Assembly: GCF_000026945.1 (NCBI RefSeq)
Contig: NC_012867.1
Location: forward strand, 1,736,001 to 1,800,000
Direction of reading: 5' to 3'
Length of the DNA: 64,000 nt
DNA from: Candida dubliniensis CD36
Lineage: Eukaryota; Ascomycota; Pichiomycetes; Serinales; Debaryomycetaceae
The notes below the pieces were generated by a model. The model ran no database searches. It was not told the DNA's origin and worked only from the letters and a program-made list of their open reading frames with translations. Numbering within the stretch: the first letter of the stretch is position 1; every line of letters starts with the position of its first letter. The position numbers and the translations under genes were made by a program. Positions 50,129-58,986 of this stretch are shown here, in pieces.

Positions 50129-50591
50129 TTTTTTTGCAACTCATTCTTTTTCCTCTTTCGAGGTCTAATGTTCATTATTAAACTACCACTATCACTGCAG
50201 TCGCCCTTGTCTGTATTCTTTTCTCTCTTTTTGTTTTTGTTCTCAAATCAAAGTTGAGTAGGGTTCCAAAAATAAGCCCCTCCCCCCAGTCAAGCTAACG
50301 ACAAAAGTATCCTTTCACCAAATGCACCAAGCACTAAATATGCGGTCAAAACTTCTTGAACGTTACTCTTGCCTGGGAAGTTGTCCATGGTATGTAATAA
50401 GATATGTTGCTTTATGTTTGTCAATGGCAGATAATTTCTTAACTGCTTGATAGCTCACAGTAGAAACACGAAATCCTGACAATTCAACATTCAAAGCAGG
50501 TAGTTCCAACTCTAAAGTCGAATACTAGGAATTTAGAAAATATACTTAAAATTACATCAAAAACTAGGGTGCAAAACTGCACCATTCAACA
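50129..50591. other. Spacer between tRNA-Ile copies
   Basis: 463 bp of low-GC sequence, apart from a C run near 50278-50287. No ORF, LTR or RNA gene is supported. The flanks of the two tRNA-Ile genes are not similar beyond a few bases. Confidence 0.4.
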
Positions 50592-50678
50592 GGTCCCTTG
50601 GCCCAGTTGGTTAAGGCGTGGTGCTAATAAATCTAATTTGTTACGCCAAGATCAGCAGTTCGATCCTGCTAGGGACCA
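50592..50678 (+). tRNA. tRNA-Ile(AAU) with 13-nt intron, copy 2
   Basis: The exons are identical to copy 1 at 50042, but the 13-nt intron differs (AATCTAATTTGTT), sharing mainly its 3' TGTT and overall length. It has the same anticodon AAT and the same orientation. A short T-rich terminator follows (50679-50688). Confidence 0.95.
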
Positions 50679-51049
50679 TTATTTTTTTCTTTTGCTCAAA
50701 AGCTTTACATTTCTCTTGGTTGTGTGTTCCACTGTCATGGTCATGTAATGAGTTTCATTGATTAATGTATTTGCATTTTTTTTTTTTTTTTGAGTTCATT
50801 GTACTATGAAGGTTTCTGCAAGAAACAGCTGGCTAAAAAGAGTTAAGGTTCCACTCAAGAAAGCAGTTTATAGTAATTCCTTGATGAACCGGATTCAACT
50901 TTATACAAAACAATGCAAAAGTGTGTATATATTCCCATTAAATACATCTACATTTGTGGAACACCCCAAAACACTTTTTAAAATAACAGTCTTTAACCTA
51001 ATCTAATATATACATGTAAAATAAACAAAATACAGCTCCCAATTCCAGC
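50679..51049. other. Intergenic region tRNA-Ile to SWS2
   Basis: 371 bp. A 66-codon ORF (50806-51006) starts after a T tract; it is basic and has no recognisable motif, so I do not annotate it as a gene. The rest is the SWS2 3' UTR. Confidence 0.4.
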
Positions 51050-51418
51050 TTATAAACGGAATCTTTCTGTTCTGTTCAATTGTCTGGCCGTAGAACCGTT
51101 TGTCTTTGTACGTTGACCTCTGACCGGGAAACCCAATGCGTGTCTGGATCCAGCATAAGATCCGATTGTTCTCTTCAACTTGATGTCATTATTTATTTTA
51201 TGTTTCAAATGCCCTTCAACTAATAATTGTGAAATTTCTTTGTTCAAGTCCATGATTTGTGGCTCTGTTAACTGGTTCATTCTGCAATTAGGATATATTC
51301 CCACTTTAGCCATCAACCTTTCTGCTGTTTGATATCCTATACCAAATATCGTCTTGGCTAATCCTATACGAACAGGAAAATTGTGTTTTATTGATTTACC
51401 AAATACAACCACACCCAT
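51050..51418 (-). CDS. SWS2: Mitochondrial small-subunit ribosomal protein uS13m
   Basis: A 122-residue S13-family protein. MGVVVFGKSIKHNFPVRIGLAKTIFGIGYQTAERLMAKVGIYPNCRMNQLTE is the helix-hairpin-helix region of uS13. The C-terminal GSYAGSRHALGFPVRGQRTKTNGSTAR is the conserved RNA-binding tail. Absence of eukaryotic uS13 (Rps18) features and the bacterial-type tail mark it as the mitoribosomal form, Sws2 in S. cerevisiae. Mitochondrial targeting is presumably through the basic N-terminus, as no long presequence exists. The ATG is at 51416-51418. It is divergent from the REI1-like gene, with a 23-T tract (51609-51631) between them. Confidence 0.93.
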   Translation of the reverse strand: MGVVVFGKSIKHNFPVRIGLAKTIFGIGYQTAERLMAKVGIYPNCRMNQLTEPQIMDLNKEISQLLVEGHLKHKINNDIKLKRTIGSYAGSRHALGFPVRGQRTKTNGSTARQLNRTERFRL

Positions 51419-51715
51419 TTTGACACGCTATTGATTGTTGAAGTGTATGTATTGTATTGTTGTCTGTAGTGTTAGAATGGGGGACCAGAAAATTTTCATT
51501 TCCAAGTTACATACGAAAAAAAAAGAATGAACAAAACCTCGCAACTCAGCATTTTAAAAATGAACAGGTTGCACGCACTATATGTATAGATATCAACATT
51601 TTCTTCCGTTTTTTTTTTTTTTTTTTTTTTTGAACTCTGAGGTATTTCGAGGGTTTACTTTGCTATAGTACTACATATCCATATTGCTGTATTTACTTAT
51701 ATTGAGTTGACTACC

Positions 51716-53056
51716 ATGAGTTTTATGCCAAGTGGATCCAACCCAGAGACAGCTTCATTCACATGCAATACGTGTGGTGTTAAGTTTATCAATGCAGAAT
51801 TGCAAAGACAACATATGAAAACAGAATGGCACCGATACAATTTAAAGAGAAGAGTTGCAGGTTTACCCTCAATCTCGGCAGGGGTATTTGCTGAAAAGAT
51901 TCTCTCTCTGAAGCATTTGGCAAAAAATGAAAACGAAGATGAGTACGGGTTTTATGTGGCCACGAGAAAGAAGAAAAACGGAGAACGACAACTCACCAAG
52001 AAGTTTCTAAAATCTCAGAAGAATAGAGGTAGAGCAGAAGAAGTTAAACTTATAATAGACGGTGCGAGGGAAGCAAGCCCCGCAACCTCTCTCACTTCCG
52101 AGTTTTCAGAGTTTTCCTTGGGCGACTCGGATTTCCATGAGATTGAATCGATAGATACAGGCTCCGAATTAAACTACACCGAAGAGTCTGATTTTACTGA
52201 TTTGGAAGGGGAACTATTATCAGATGAAGGAGAGGAGAAGGAAGAAGGTGAAAAAGCAGAAGAGGAAGTAAATAATGGTGATGTGTCGTCGGAGGAGGTA
52301 GAGCTGATTCCAATCACTCATTGTTTTTATTGTGGTTTGAACAACCATGAAATGGAGAACAATATAAAACACATGTTTAATAGACACGGGTTGTACATTC
52401 CAGAAAGATCCTATCTAGTTGATCCAAGTGGTCTCTTGGAGTACTTGAGTGAGGTTATCTCATTAGACTACGAATGTTTGGTTTGTGGGTTTGAAGGTAA
52501 GAATTTGGAGAGTGTTAGACAACATATTGCATCCAAGGGCCATTGCAGAATACCATACGAAACCAAGGAAGAAAAACTGGCTATTTCCCAATTTTACGAT
52601 TTTTCAGTAGAGGATGAACCAAAAACACAAGCCAAAGAAACCACGAAAAAACATGTTGCGTTCAGCAATGAGTCACAATCGGAACAGTCTGACGAGAAGG
52701 ATAGTGAAAGACATACTGAGGATAACGGAATTAATGACAATTACGAGTTAGTCCATATAGATCAATCTGGGGTTGAACTTACTACGCCCGCAGGTTACAG
52801 AATTGGCCACCGATCAATGCAAAGGTACTACAGGCAGAATTTGCGGATGCCAAGAGAGCCAACAGCAGCACAAGCCACACAGGCATTGGTCGATAGAAGA
52901 CTTGCTCCAGGGTTGTCACTTCACTATGCCACAAAACAAGAAAAGGAAACAAGAAGAATTGAAAACAAAACTAGAAATGATGTGGAAAGAAAGAGGAACA
53001 AGACAAGAAGAGCCAACTATCAAAAACATTACCGTGATGAGATTTTGGGTACTTGA
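51716..53056 (+). CDS. REI1: Rei1/Reh1-type 60S maturation zinc-finger protein
   Basis: A 446-residue cytoplasmic pre-60S factor. The ATG at 51716 (MSFMPSGSNPETASFTCNTCG) is used; the three preceding in-frame codons hold no ATG. Zinc fingers: CNTCGVKF..HMKTEWHRYNLKRRVAGLP near residue 17, then C2H2-like pairs HCFYCGLNNHEMENNIKHMFNRHG (about 205) and ECLVCGFEGKNLESVRQHIASKGHC (about 260). An acidic Ser/Glu-rich linker lies at 140-200. The basic C-terminus (ENKTRNDVERKRNKTRRANYQKHYRDEI) resembles the Rei1 tail that probes the polypeptide exit tunnel. S. cerevisiae has two paralogues, Rei1 and Reh1, so the symbol is the likelier of two. Confidence 0.85.
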   Translation: MSFMPSGSNPETASFTCNTCGVKFINAELQRQHMKTEWHRYNLKRRVAGLPSISAGVFAEKILSLKHLAKNENEDEYGFYVATRKKKNGERQLTKKFLKSQKNRGRAEEVKLIIDGAREASPATSLTSEFSEFSLGDSDFHEIESIDTGSELNYTEESDFTDLEGELLSDEGEEKEEGEKAEEEVNNGDVSSEEVELIPITHCFYCGLNNHEMENNIKHMFNRHGLYIPERSYLVDPSGLLEYLSEVISLDYECLVCGFEGKNLESVRQHIASKGHCRIPYETKEEKLAISQFYDFSVEDEPKTQAKETTKKHVAFSNESQSEQSDEKDSERHTEDNGINDNYELVHIDQSGVELTTPAGYRIGHRSMQRYYRQNLRMPREPTAAQATQALVDRRLAPGLSLHYATKQEKETRRIENKTRNDVERKRNKTRRANYQKHYRDEILGT

Positions 53057-54062
53057 TTGTAAGTTTGACATTCTGCCCCTTTGGCGAAGTGAAAAGTGTG
53101 TTCATTAAAGGTACATAATACTATACAGGGTTTAATGCATGTATGTATGGAGGCCAGCTTTGTCGCAAATGATAAATTTTACCATTTCAAGTAAAAAATA
53201 GAAGACCGAGAAATGGCCAGACTAAGAGAAAATATGTGGTTGCACAAAACCCAAACTACGTGTTGTCTTTCCTCAATACGGCTACAGTGGTCCCACATTC
53301 CATGACACATTCTGCCTTGAGACTTTGAGAGGGTTGAAGCAACATAGCTCGGTAAAAGGTTCTGCTTTTTATGAGAGACCAAGATTCTTGATTCAAGCTT
53401 TAACTTTAAATAGTTCACATAGTTTCTTTTTTCAAGCAGTAATTTCAACACTCAACAGTGAATTAATTACTAGCCCAAGCACCAGTGAAATGTTAGACCT
53501 CTTGACAGTATGCTTTTGCCCGAGATTGTCCAGTGGTATATGGTCTTGGACATTATAGTTCAAGCACCAACATCAACTCTTCATAATTTACACATTGGGC
53601 AGCAAACACGACCTTTATGCATGGCGAGATAAGGTGCAGGAAACAGAACACGAAAGAATGTTCCATTCAATTCTCTATCCAACCATAGTGATATTTTTAC
53701 AATCATTACCACATTTACAATATACACATTGAGCTTTATTATATAACTCGTTTATTATTATTATTTTCTTCTTTTTTTTTTTTTTTTTTTCCTTTTTCTT
53801 TTTTGCAAGGTTTGTTTTTCTAGTTCATTCTACTTTCACATTTGATAAGATATTCCCAGCGGCAAATACATTAGCTTGAGAGCCTGACCGTTCCATAAGA
53901 TTAGTAATTTTAGTATTGTATTTTGTTTAAAAAAAGAAAAACTGATAGGAACTCCAAACTAAAATTATACACCAATTTCATCACTTGACAAGTATCATTT
54001 TCATTTTTAATATCGTTACTACCAGTTTATGCTACATCAGAAGATAACCAGTTTCCCGGGTC
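53057..54062. other. Intergenic region REI1 to APJ1
   Basis: 1,006 bp between tandem + strand genes. Short ORFs in the first half (e.g. 53325-53558) show no family features. A T tract lies at about 53771-53790. I see no tRNA, snoRNA or transposon signature. Confidence 0.4.
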
Positions 54063-55682
54063 ATGGTTAGAGAAACTTATTTTTATGATATACTATCAGT
54101 AAACACATCTGCAACAACAGAAGAAATCTCCAGATCATACAAGAGACTAGCATTGAAATGCCACCCCGATAAGACGAATCATGATCCAGAATTAACTGAG
54201 AAATTTAAGCAAATGACACGAGCTTACGAAGTTCTACGAGATCCAAAACAAAGAGATGTGTATGACAAATACGGAGAAGCTGGCATAGATGGCACTGTTC
54301 AAGAGTCTACAAGTAATACGATGACCTCAAACTCCCGCAGTCATAGAAGAACACACTCATTTGCCACTGACATATTTTCCCAAGTATTTAATGATATAAA
54401 CAATATGTTTTCGGCACATAATGCGATGTTTGAAGGTGCACAAATGTCTGGAAGGTTCTCGGGATTTCCGAGTAACCAGAACATGAAGAAGCACGTACAG
54501 CCTTTAGGTGAGCCACTAGAGAGCACTTTGATCCACGGGGAAGACATATTCCACACATGCGAAGTGAATTTAGCTGATATGGTGTATGGGAAAATAATCA
54601 AGCTATCTCTACCAAAAAATATGAAGTGTGTGCAATGTAATGGGTATGGTGGAGTGAACCCAAGAACATGCAAAGTATGCTCGGGCTCAGGTAAAGTGAT
54701 GATCACATACTATAATCAGTTTTCACGATTCCAACAAAGTGGTAGTTGTGCTACATGTCAAGGAACTGGGGTGTTTATCGGAGACGCAGACAGATGTGTG
54801 TACTGTGACATGGGGTATCTAGAGGGCACAAAGATTCTCAAAGTTGTAGTTCCACCAGGTGCAAGCAGCGGTGATAGAATAATTCTTAAGGGTGAAGCAG
54901 ACGAAGGGAGAAATATAATACCAGGAGATGTGGTGATCCAATTGAAGCAACGACAACATCCGTATCTTGTGCGGAAGTACAACGACTTGTTCATGGATCA
55001 TGTAATTGATTTGAAAACAGCATTGCTAGGGGGAGAGATTGTTATTCCAGACTTTTTGAAACAAGGCCAATCTTTAAAAATATACATCAATGTGCACGGT
55101 TACAAATCACTTAATAATGAAAAGGTTCACGCAGGAGAAGTTGTCGGTAGTATAAGATCGGGAGAGCCGAAGTTAGTGAAGGGATTGGGTGTGCCCATCA
55201 ACAACCGGATTCGCAACGGTATCATTGTGCAAAACCCATTACAAGGAAACACCGCTAAGCAATCGATGTTTGATTTAAGCAAGTATCCCCGTGGGAACTT
55301 GTTTATCAACTTCCACGTTAAATTGCCTCGCATTGAGAATTTTCTGGAAAATGATTTAATGCAATTGAACCACATTTTCAACAATATCCCGACCAGCAAT
55401 GATATGAATGATGACCATGGAAATATTATAGAATCGAACTTGGCGAGCTTGCCAGGAACCAAGGGGAATCCCATAAATTTAGAATCAACACCCGGTATGT
55501 CTGAAAGCCCCTCGAGAGAAAGTAACAGCTCAATCAAACTAGATTTCAGCAGCATTGGTATCAATGATGAGACGAATACCAAAATCAGAGATAACGACCC
55601 CCACCCTTATTTTGAAGAAGCACAGAATAAAAGAAGACGGTTTGAGAACGACTTGGGTCATGGAATAGCTAACCCAATATAG
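54063..55682 (+). CDS. APJ1: Class A (DnaJ type I) co-chaperone, Apj1-like
   Basis: A 539-residue Hsp40. The J domain (1-70) has HPD at 34-36. The cysteine-rich region carries CVQCNGYGG, CKVCSGSGK, CATCQGTGV and a degenerate fourth repeat CVYCDMGYL, in place of the canonical CxxCxGxG. Two beta-barrel peptide-binding domains follow (VVPPGASSGDRIILKGEADEG). The long Asn/Ser-rich C-terminal extension matches Apj1 (528 residues in S. cerevisiae) better than Ydj1 or Xdj1. No CaaX farnesylation box is present, also unlike Ydj1. Apj1 stimulates Hsp70 in nuclear protein quality control and attenuation of the heat-shock response. The ATG is at 54063. Confidence 0.88.
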   Translation: MVRETYFYDILSVNTSATTEEISRSYKRLALKCHPDKTNHDPELTEKFKQMTRAYEVLRDPKQRDVYDKYGEAGIDGTVQESTSNTMTSNSRSHRRTHSFATDIFSQVFNDINNMFSAHNAMFEGAQMSGRFSGFPSNQNMKKHVQPLGEPLESTLIHGEDIFHTCEVNLADMVYGKIIKLSLPKNMKCVQCNGYGGVNPRTCKVCSGSGKVMITYYNQFSRFQQSGSCATCQGTGVFIGDADRCVYCDMGYLEGTKILKVVVPPGASSGDRIILKGEADEGRNIIPGDVVIQLKQRQHPYLVRKYNDLFMDHVIDLKTALLGGEIVIPDFLKQGQSLKIYINVHGYKSLNNEKVHAGEVVGSIRSGEPKLVKGLGVPINNRIRNGIIVQNPLQGNTAKQSMFDLSKYPRGNLFINFHVKLPRIENFLENDLMQLNHIFNNIPTSNDMNDDHGNIIESNLASLPGTKGNPINLESTPGMSESPSRESNSSIKLDFSSIGINDETNTKIRDNDPHPYFEEAQNKRRRFENDLGHGIANPI

Positions 55683-56069
55683 TAGACACACAAACGATAG
55701 CTGTGAATTGGTCTGTCTTGGGCTTGTGCACAAGCATTGAGCTTATGAGTATGCATTACTGTTAACTCTCGGTATTTCTTTTATCCAAGTAACCTGTTTC
55801 TTAGTAGAATTGGTTTCTAAATATTTATAGTTATCTTTAATTAATTTATTTCGATATATGAATTACCAACTGTGTGTGTACCGTGTAGAAGCCATGCAAA
55901 AGTGGTCTCAGAATTGTTTTGCAGAGGGCGACACACCATGGCAAAAAAAAAAAAAAAAAAAAAAATAACAAATCAAAGTATCACCACATTTGTACCCATT
56001 ACTCTAATCTAAACAGAATTTCTGTCAGCGTTTTCCGCTTTACTAAAACTTTTATACGTATCAATTGAC
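55683..56069. other. Intergenic region APJ1 to VAC14
   Basis: 387 bp of 3' UTR plus promoter with a 23-base A tract (55943-55965). No other feature is visible. Confidence 0.5.
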
Positions 56070-58754
56070 ATGAATACAGGGAAGGTGTTGGAACCATCCT
56101 TGGTAAAGGATCTATCCAACCACATATATGAAAAGAGAAAGGCCACTGCGTTTCAAATTGAGTCGTTGACAAAAAATGCTTTAGGACACAACGACAGTCA
56201 AACAATATATAAGATAATCAACGAACTCACAGAGTTAACAAGCACGGGCACAAATCTGGCCAAAATGGGGGCAATAACTGCTCTTGGAAGTGTGTCTGTT
56301 GCTCTTGGGTCTTTTGCCATTGCGTACTTTTTAGAGGATATCGTCAAACCCATCTTTTCAACATTCAAGGACACTGACGCACGCGTCAGATACTATGCTT
56401 GTGAATCATTGTACAATGTTGCCAAAATAGCCAGGGGAGAGATATTAATTTATTTCAATGACATTTTTGATATATTGTGTATCTTGGTTAGCGATTCAGA
56501 AAGCAGTGTCAAGAATGCTGCTGACATCCTAGATCGATTGGTTAAGGATATCGTAAGTGCTAAGGCAACCAATTATGTTAGCATATTGCAGCAGCAGCAG
56601 GAGTCGCAAATACGAAGCAATTTGGTTGATGCTCAAGGTAACGCCATTCAAGTGAACGAGCCACAAGACCCAAGCAAGGCGTTTTCGTTGCCGAAATTCA
56701 TCCCCACTTTACTAGAGAGAATGTATACAACAGACCCGTTTACCAAGAAATTCTTACTAAGCTGGTTGGAATTGTTTGACGATATTCCATCGTTGGAGTT
56801 AATTAGATTTTTACCGGAATTCTTGAAACCGTTGATTCAGTTTTTGTTTAATAACTCGCCCACAGATATCCGTTCGGAAACAGAGAACATGTTGAACGTG
56901 TTTCTAGAGGAGATCAAGTATATAACCAAGATAAAGATTGATGCGAGAAAGAAGGAGCTGGCTAGTAAGAAAATCAAACAGGGAGAGCTAGATGGGAATG
57001 CCAAAAAGGGCAAACAAGACCATGGCTCTCCTAGCTTGAAGTTGCACGATACCGAATCTGCCATCGATGAAGATAGTGGAGCCGATGATGAAGCGTCCAT
57101 AAAATCCGATGATACCACGATTGTGAGAAGGCCACCAATCAGTGGACTTACTGCGAAGCCAACTGAGGGTCACAACAAAATTGATGCACCTGGTGGTGGT
57201 GGTGGTGGTGATACTAAGGAGGAACACGAAGAAAACGAAGAAGTGACACCTGGACAGGATATTTTTATTGATTACGAGAAAATCATTTTGATTTTGTTGT
57301 CGTTTCTCAAATCTTCCGATTCAGAAAGTAATTTCAAAGATTTGGGGAACGAACCCCATGAGATATATTGTCAGGTACAATTTATTGCTATTAAATGGCT
57401 ACGTGATATATTGGAAATGGCCCCGTCAAGTATCTTAAAGCAATTTCCAGAATGTGTTGGTGTTACTTTGAAAAATATCTCGAAAACCGACAAGGCACAA
57501 GATTTTGAGTTAAGAGACTCGTTTCTTGATTTCAATTTGGCTATGCAACTGTTTTTGTACAAGTTCAATGATGATAGTTTAGACGAGCTCAACGAGACTC
57601 TCGGGTTAGACAGAGAAACCTATACTGAGTTTAACGAAGTCAAGCTACCACTTACTTTATCAGCCATAGTTAAAGAGTATTTGAACTCGGTAAGCGAACT
57701 AGCTAGAACCACAAGTTTAGATTGGATGATATTCATATATGAGAGAAACCCCAAAGAGTTCATGTCGCTTTTCCAAGTGGAAGCTAACAACTTTGAGTTG
57801 ACCGACCTATTGAAATATGACACTAGCAATGAAGTGATACTCAAGGTGTTGACTTTGATGGCAAAAATATCTGAAGCAAACCAAAAATTTTTCAAGAATT
57901 TCATTGTAAAATTGGTTAAGATATTTGAATTGGACGGCTCAGAAAAGGCCTTTAAAGTTGAATTTATAATTCGGAAATTGTGTGTTTCGCTAAACTCGGA
58001 ATTGATTTTCACTGCTTTGTCAGAGGTGTTGATCACTTTGAACGACTTGGATTTCTTGAACACTATGGTTGTTACCTTGAACAACATATTGCTAACTTCA
58101 CAAGAGTTGTTGCCGTTCCGGAAGAAGTTAAAGGGCTTGGATTCTAACAAGGTAGAGGATTGGCAGCTATTTTCGTCATTATTCCAGAGCTGGTGCCACA
58201 ATGCACCTAGTGCGATATCCCTATGCTTATTGACATCGAATTACGAGTTATCATTCTTGATTATTAAGAACTTGTCTGAATTGGAGGTGACTTCGCAGTT
58301 ATTGATTCAGTTAGATGTTTTGGTCCAATTGTTGGAGCTGCCGATATTTATGAAATTGAGATTGAACCTATTGGAGCCGGAAAAGCATCCGTATCTTTTC
58401 AAAACGTTGTACGGATTGTTGATGATATTGCCCCAAAGCAATACGTTCATGTCGTTGAGAAATAGGTTGACGACAGTGAGTAACTACAATAGTAATTCCG
58501 GTCCGCAATTTCATTTATCGACTCCATTAACAACACCAACACCTGCTGCTGGAACTACGACAACTACCATTCCAACTGCAAGCTCTACCAGCAGTCAGTC
58601 TATTAAGAGGAAAAGAATATATGAGATGTTAGACAAATTTATTAAAATCCAAAACTGTCATGAGGAATATAACAACAGTAATAAGAGAATGAACAACCCA
58701 GTTGGTTATAATCTTGAGTCGGCTTCAGTTTTCCCGGTTAATCTGCTTAAATAG
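56070..58754 (+). CDS. VAC14: Vac14, scaffold of the Fab1 PI(3,5)P2 kinase complex
   Basis: An 894-residue HEAT-repeat protein. Its N-terminus (KVLEPSLVKDLSNHIYEKRKATAFQIE...NLAKMGAITALGSVSVALG) and the following repeat VKPIFSTFKDTDARVRYYACESLYNVAK are hallmarks of Vac14. A central acidic, low-complexity linker (about 300-395, with a six-Gly run) is followed by the Vac14_Fig4-binding region (QVQFIAIKWLRDILEMAPSSILKQFP) and C-terminal HEAT repeats. Vac14 organises Fab1 and Fig4 at the vacuole membrane to control PI(3,5)P2. Length matches S. cerevisiae (880 residues). The ATG is at 56070. Confidence 0.95.
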   Translation: MNTGKVLEPSLVKDLSNHIYEKRKATAFQIESLTKNALGHNDSQTIYKIINELTELTSTGTNLAKMGAITALGSVSVALGSFAIAYFLEDIVKPIFSTFKDTDARVRYYACESLYNVAKIARGEILIYFNDIFDILCILVSDSESSVKNAADILDRLVKDIVSAKATNYVSILQQQQESQIRSNLVDAQGNAIQVNEPQDPSKAFSLPKFIPTLLERMYTTDPFTKKFLLSWLELFDDIPSLELIRFLPEFLKPLIQFLFNNSPTDIRSETENMLNVFLEEIKYITKIKIDARKKELASKKIKQGELDGNAKKGKQDHGSPSLKLHDTESAIDEDSGADDEASIKSDDTTIVRRPPISGLTAKPTEGHNKIDAPGGGGGGDTKEEHEENEEVTPGQDIFIDYEKIILILLSFLKSSDSESNFKDLGNEPHEIYCQVQFIAIKWLRDILEMAPSSILKQFPECVGVTLKNISKTDKAQDFELRDSFLDFNLAMQLFLYKFNDDSLDELNETLGLDRETYTEFNEVKLPLTLSAIVKEYLNSVSELARTTSLDWMIFIYERNPKEFMSLFQVEANNFELTDLLKYDTSNEVILKVLTLMAKISEANQKFFKNFIVKLVKIFELDGSEKAFKVEFIIRKLCVSLNSELIFTALSEVLITLNDLDFLNTMVVTLNNILLTSQELLPFRKKLKGLDSNKVEDWQLFSSLFQSWCHNAPSAISLCLLTSNYELSFLIIKNLSELEVTSQLLIQLDVLVQLLELPIFMKLRLNLLEPEKHPYLFKTLYGLLMILPQSNTFMSLRNRLTTVSNYNSNSGPQFHLSTPLTTPTPAAGTTTTTIPTASSTSSQSIKRKRIYEMLDKFIKIQNCHEEYNNSNKRMNNPVGYNLESASVFPVNLLK

Positions 58755-58986
58755 TATATAGGTAGGTAGTGCGAATCAGCTCAAAAGGCTTTGTTCCTTT
58801 TTCTTTTTTTTTAGTTCTCGTCAGTTGATTTGGGTTTACACTTTAGATTCAACTTTTTTTGTTGTAACCTTCAAAAAAAAACCTTGAAACTGTAAGTTGA
58901 CACAAGTAACGCTTGAGCATTTACAAGTTAACTAAACTAGACCAAATAGCTGCAAAACAACAAATAACTTCAGCTTGCCAAAAATC

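Noticed and set aside
50806..51006. 66-codon ORF between tRNA-Ile and SWS2
   Set aside because: Short, basic, no motif, no comparable neighbour; length is within chance expectation for this DNA.
53179..53558. Short ORFs on both strands in the REI1-APJ1 gap
   Set aside because: No start context, codon bias or family features; they overlap each other on opposite strands.
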